Shown piece after piece: positions 41,242 through 44,738 of a DNA stretch of 44,738 bases. A model generated the notes under the pieces. It was not told the DNA's origin, ran no database searches, and worked only from the letters and a program-made list of their open reading frames with translations. This DNA comes from Planctomycetota bacterium. Lineage in GTDB: Bacteria; Planctomycetota; UBA1135; GCA-002686595. A program made the translations under genes and the position numbers. The first letter of the stretch is position 1. Every line of letters starts with the position of its first letter. The stretch covers positions 1 to 44,738 of the forward strand of contig JAEUHZ010000040.1 of NCBI GenBank assembly GCA_016795205.1, written 5' to 3'.

Positions 41242-42765
41242 TCAGGGCACGATGACGAAACCGTCGGCGTTCGTGACCAGCGGCGGCTTCCCGCCCACCC
41301 GCGCGGCCCAGTCGATGCGCCGGCCCACGAGCGGGGCGAGGAAGCCGGGCGGCGCGGCGAAGCGGGCCGTGGCGCGGCCCTGCGCGTCGAGCGCGCCGGC
41401 CGTGTCCACGAACGGCGATCCCGGCGCGAGCCGGTGGCTGGCGCCCAGGAACCGGTCGCGGTTCAGGGGCCAGAGCACCCCCTGGTAGACGAAGCCCGGG
41501 CTCGTCCCGCTCGTCGAGCCGAGCACGAGGTAGCTGGCGCCGGCGCGCGACGCTCCCGCGTCGAGGAACAGCGGGACGTCCGCGCCCGCGGCCGCGCCGG
41601 CCTCGGTGCGCCCGCACACGAGCGGCGCGGGCGCCACGGCCTCGATCACGAGGTCCGGCCACAGGCGCACGCGCGCGCCGTCGCCCTGGGTCACGACGAC
41701 GCGGAACGTGCCCCGGCCCTGCGCTCCGGTCGAGGCCAGCGCGAAGCGCAGGCGACCGCGGCCCAGGTCGGTCACGGCACCCGGGCTGGCGACCGGCACG
41801 GCCTCCAGGCTCGTCACGAGCAGGCCGGGCGCGAAGGGATCGATGCCTTGGTCCTCGAGGTTGCGCAACTCGACGTCGACCGTGATCGAGCTCGCGCCGT
41901 CGGCCGGGAAGCGCTCGGCGCTCGGCGTGACGCGCGTCAGGAAGTGGTCCGCGCGTCCCTGGAGCGACCCGCGCCAGAAGGGCAAGCGGTCGTTGGCCAG
42001 CCGGACGACCGGGTCGAGGCCGCCAGGGGGGCCCTCGATGACGCGCAGGTCGCACCAGTACTGGCCGTTCGCGCAGCCTTGAGCCGCGTTGCAGACGCCG
42101 TCCGTGTCCCCCAGGCGCGAGCTGACGAGGAAGGCCGTGGCGGCCGAATGCGTGAAGCTCGGCGGCGGCGCACCGCAGGAGGTCGGCAATAGGCTCGAGC
42201 ACGAGCAGCGGCCGTCGCCGCCCATGTCGCGCGCGGCCAGCATCGCCGCCATGACCCGCGTGGGCAGGTCGCCGGAGCTCGAGAGGAGCGCCGCTTCGGC
42301 GCTCGTCACGACCACGGCCCCGGTGAGCAGGTTGCCTTGGATGGCGTAGGAGAGGTCGCCGGTGGTCCCCGACACGCCGAAGCGCGCCTGCCCGCACTGC
42401 GAGCCGGTGAACGTGGCCGGTCCAGCGCGCAGCGACACGATCCCGTACTGTCGACGCTGGTGCAGCGAGTCCTGCGTCCCGAGCAGCGTGACGATGTCCG
42501 CCGGCGCGGTGCCGTTCGCGAGCTCGTTCCAGATCGCGAGGCGGTTCGCACCGCTCGTGTCCACGACCGACTGCGCGGCGGCGCCGCCCTCGCCCACGCG
42601 CAGGACGCACAGGGCCGGCTTCAGGTCGAAGCCCGCCAGACAGGTGGCGGACGCGACGCAGACCTCGCCGGTGCGGTGGTTCACGACCACGATGGACCAG
42701 GTCGCGCGGGCGGGCGCCGCGAGGACCAGGAGCGACAGGAGCAGGGCCAGGAGCCGGGTACGCAT
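41242..42765 (-). CDS. Secreted DUF1028 (Ntn-hydrolase-like) protein with extra C-terminal domain
   Basis: The product has 507 residues. The signal peptide is MRTRLLALLLSLLVLAAPARA. The DUF1028 domain covers about 22-275: TWSIVVVNHRTGEVCVASAT, GGAAAQSVVDTSGANRLAIW, YGIVSLRAGPATFTGSQC, YAIQGNLLTG and QYWCDLRVIEGPPGGLDPVV RL, the usual 'WPY.DLRVDDH.DP...L' closing. The family is predicted to be an Ntn hydrolase of unknown substrate. In the middle sits a Cys-rich insert (CSCSSLLPTSC, CNAAQGC). The C-terminal 110 or so residues are a separate beta domain with YLVLGSTSGTSPGF, GALDAQGRATARFAAPPG and VTNADGFVIVP. I know such a module from planctomycete secreted proteins. ATG 42765 gives the signal peptide. 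Confidence 0.82.
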   Translation of the reverse strand: MRTRLLALLLSLLVLAAPARATWSIVVVNHRTGEVCVASATCLAGFDLKPALCVLRVGEGGAAAQSVVDTSGANRLAIWNELANGTAPADIVTLLGTQDSLHQRRQYGIVSLRAGPATFTGSQCGQARFGVSGTTGDLSYAIQGNLLTGAVVVTSAEAALLSSSGDLPTRVMAAMLAARDMGGDGRCSCSSLLPTSCGAPPPSFTHSAATAFLVSSRLGDTDGVCNAAQGCANGQYWCDLRVIEGPPGGLDPVVRLANDRLPFWRGSLQGRADHFLTRVTPSAERFPADGASSITVDVELRNLEDQGIDPFAPGLLVTSLEAVPVASPGAVTDLGRGRLRFALASTGAQGRGTFRVVVTQGDGARVRLWPDLVIEAVAPAPLVCGRTEAGAAAGADVPLFLDAGASRAGASYLVLGSTSGTSPGFVYQGVLWPLNRDRFLGASHRLAPGSPFVDTAGALDAQGRATARFAAPPGFLAPLVGRRIDWAARVGGKPPLVTNADGFVIVP

Positions 42766-42817
42766 GAGAGGCTGGGCGAGCCTCGTCGAGCCTACCGCGC
42801 GAGGCCGATCCGCGCCT

Positions 42818-43329
42818 TCAGGAGCCGGGTGCGGGGGCGAGCGTGACGAGCTTGGCGCCGGCCGAGACCGCCTGGCCTGCGGACACGTGGATCCCCTGCA
42901 CGACGCCGTCGGTCGGAGCGCCGATCTCGTTCTGCATCTTCATCGCCGAGAGGATCAGGAGCGGCGCGCCCTTCGCGACCGCCTGCCCCTGTGCGACGAG
43001 CAGCTCGACGACGACGCCCGGCATGATCGCCGTGACGACCCCGCCGGCCTTGCCGGCCGCCTTCTCCGCGGCGTGCGCCGCGCGCTCGCGCTCGTCCTCG
43101 AGCGACACGTCGTAGCGGTGGCCGGCCAGCGAGGCCGTGACCTCGTTCTCGCTGCCTTCGAGCGAGAGCGCGAAGCTCTTCCCGCCGTGCAGCACGATCA
43201 CCTGGCCCAGGTCGTCGACCTCGCTGTACTGCAGGTCGAAGGGCTGGCCGTCGACCTGGATCACGAGCTGCCCGAGTCGCTCGAGCACCTCGACCTCGCG
43301 CAGCAGGCCGTTCACGGTGACGAAGTACT

Positions 43330-43333
<4 letters not shown>
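42818..43333 (-). CDS. Biotin carboxyl carrier protein of an acyl-CoA carboxylase
   Basis: The product has 171 residues from GTG 43333. An N-terminal beta region (KYFVTVNGLLREVEVLERLG, FALSLEGSENEV) and a linker of Ala/Glu/Lys lead to the biotinyl domain (about 98-168). The site ILSAMKMQNEI holds the biotin-accepting Lys132 between the two Met, and MPGVVVELLVAQGQAVAKG and VQGIHVSAGQAV lie as expected on either side. It carries carboxybiotin between biotin carboxylase and a carboxyltransferase, which is not in the window. The form resembles carriers of propionyl- or methylcrotonyl-type carboxylases rather than AccB. The start overlaps the stop of the biotin carboxylase gene as GTGA (43330-43333). 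Confidence 0.88.

Positions 43334-44738
<1,405 letters not shown>

Overview
The window is a very GC-rich bacterial chromosome segment, coding-dense on both strands, with no tRNA, rRNA, CRISPR array, insertion sequence or phage gene that I can recognise. The best lineage guess is an uncultured-type Planctomycetota. The main reason is a secreted-protein C-terminal module with CFGD, CPCGN, GCANS and FNLTNG motifs. It occurs complete in two proteins and starts in a third at the left edge. I know this signature from planctomycete secretomes; the assignment is inference, not a search result.

Layout. 1-2876: a secreted FG-GAP/VCBS repeat protein (cut by the left edge) and a family 9 glycosyltransferase. 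3004-4982: nrfHA, the ammonia-forming cytochrome c nitrite reductase, whose catalytic heme site is CxxCH. 5021-7120: a tungsten-type aldehyde:ferredoxin oxidoreductase with a MoaD-like domain fused at its C-terminus. 7218-8751: a site-2 protease homologue and an outer-membrane barrel. 8837-15952: the RDD / SpoIIM / DUF58 / MoxR / DUF4350 / DUF4129 / membrane-protein cluster, whose minus-strand genes overlap by 4 bases or lie a few bases apart. 15986-17113: a patatin fused to a two-cluster ferredoxin. 17238-22813: a histidine kinase and response regulator followed by a secreted HEAT-repeat protein. 22962-24635: a large secreted protein with the CFGD module. 24826-29857: a lipid or aromatic acid degradation operon (PaaK-like CoA ligase, thiolase, FadB-like bifunctional enzyme). 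30196-38048: a surface-glycan locus (flippase, PMT-type glycosyltransferase, phosphodiesterase-fold protein, family 2 glycosyltransferase, and a glutamine amidotransferase fused to a PP-loop sugar amidotransferase). 38092-39159: a second complete CFGD-module protein. 39177-41105: dapD and a DapE-like peptidase. 41242-42765: a secreted DUF1028 protein with another C-terminal module. 42818-44738: biotin carrier and biotin carboxylase, the latter cut by the right edge.

How the genes fit together. The set suggests a Gram-negative-type cell with a respiratory option (nitrite to ammonium), acyl-CoA catabolism (CoA ligase, thiolase, FadB, biotin-dependent acyl-CoA carboxylase), diaminopimelate synthesis by the succinylase branch, and an extensive secreted and surface-glycan apparatus. 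Translation coupling is a strong theme: seven junctions show 4-base start/stop overlaps (ATGA, GTGA, TTGA, CTGA). Long inverted repeats lie directly at the 3' ends of two minus-strand genes.

The most promising novelties are four domain fusions (AOR-MoaD, patatin-ferredoxin, GATase II-sugar amidotransferase, DUF1028-C-terminal module), the shared CFGD C-terminal module, and the 40-bp hairpins.
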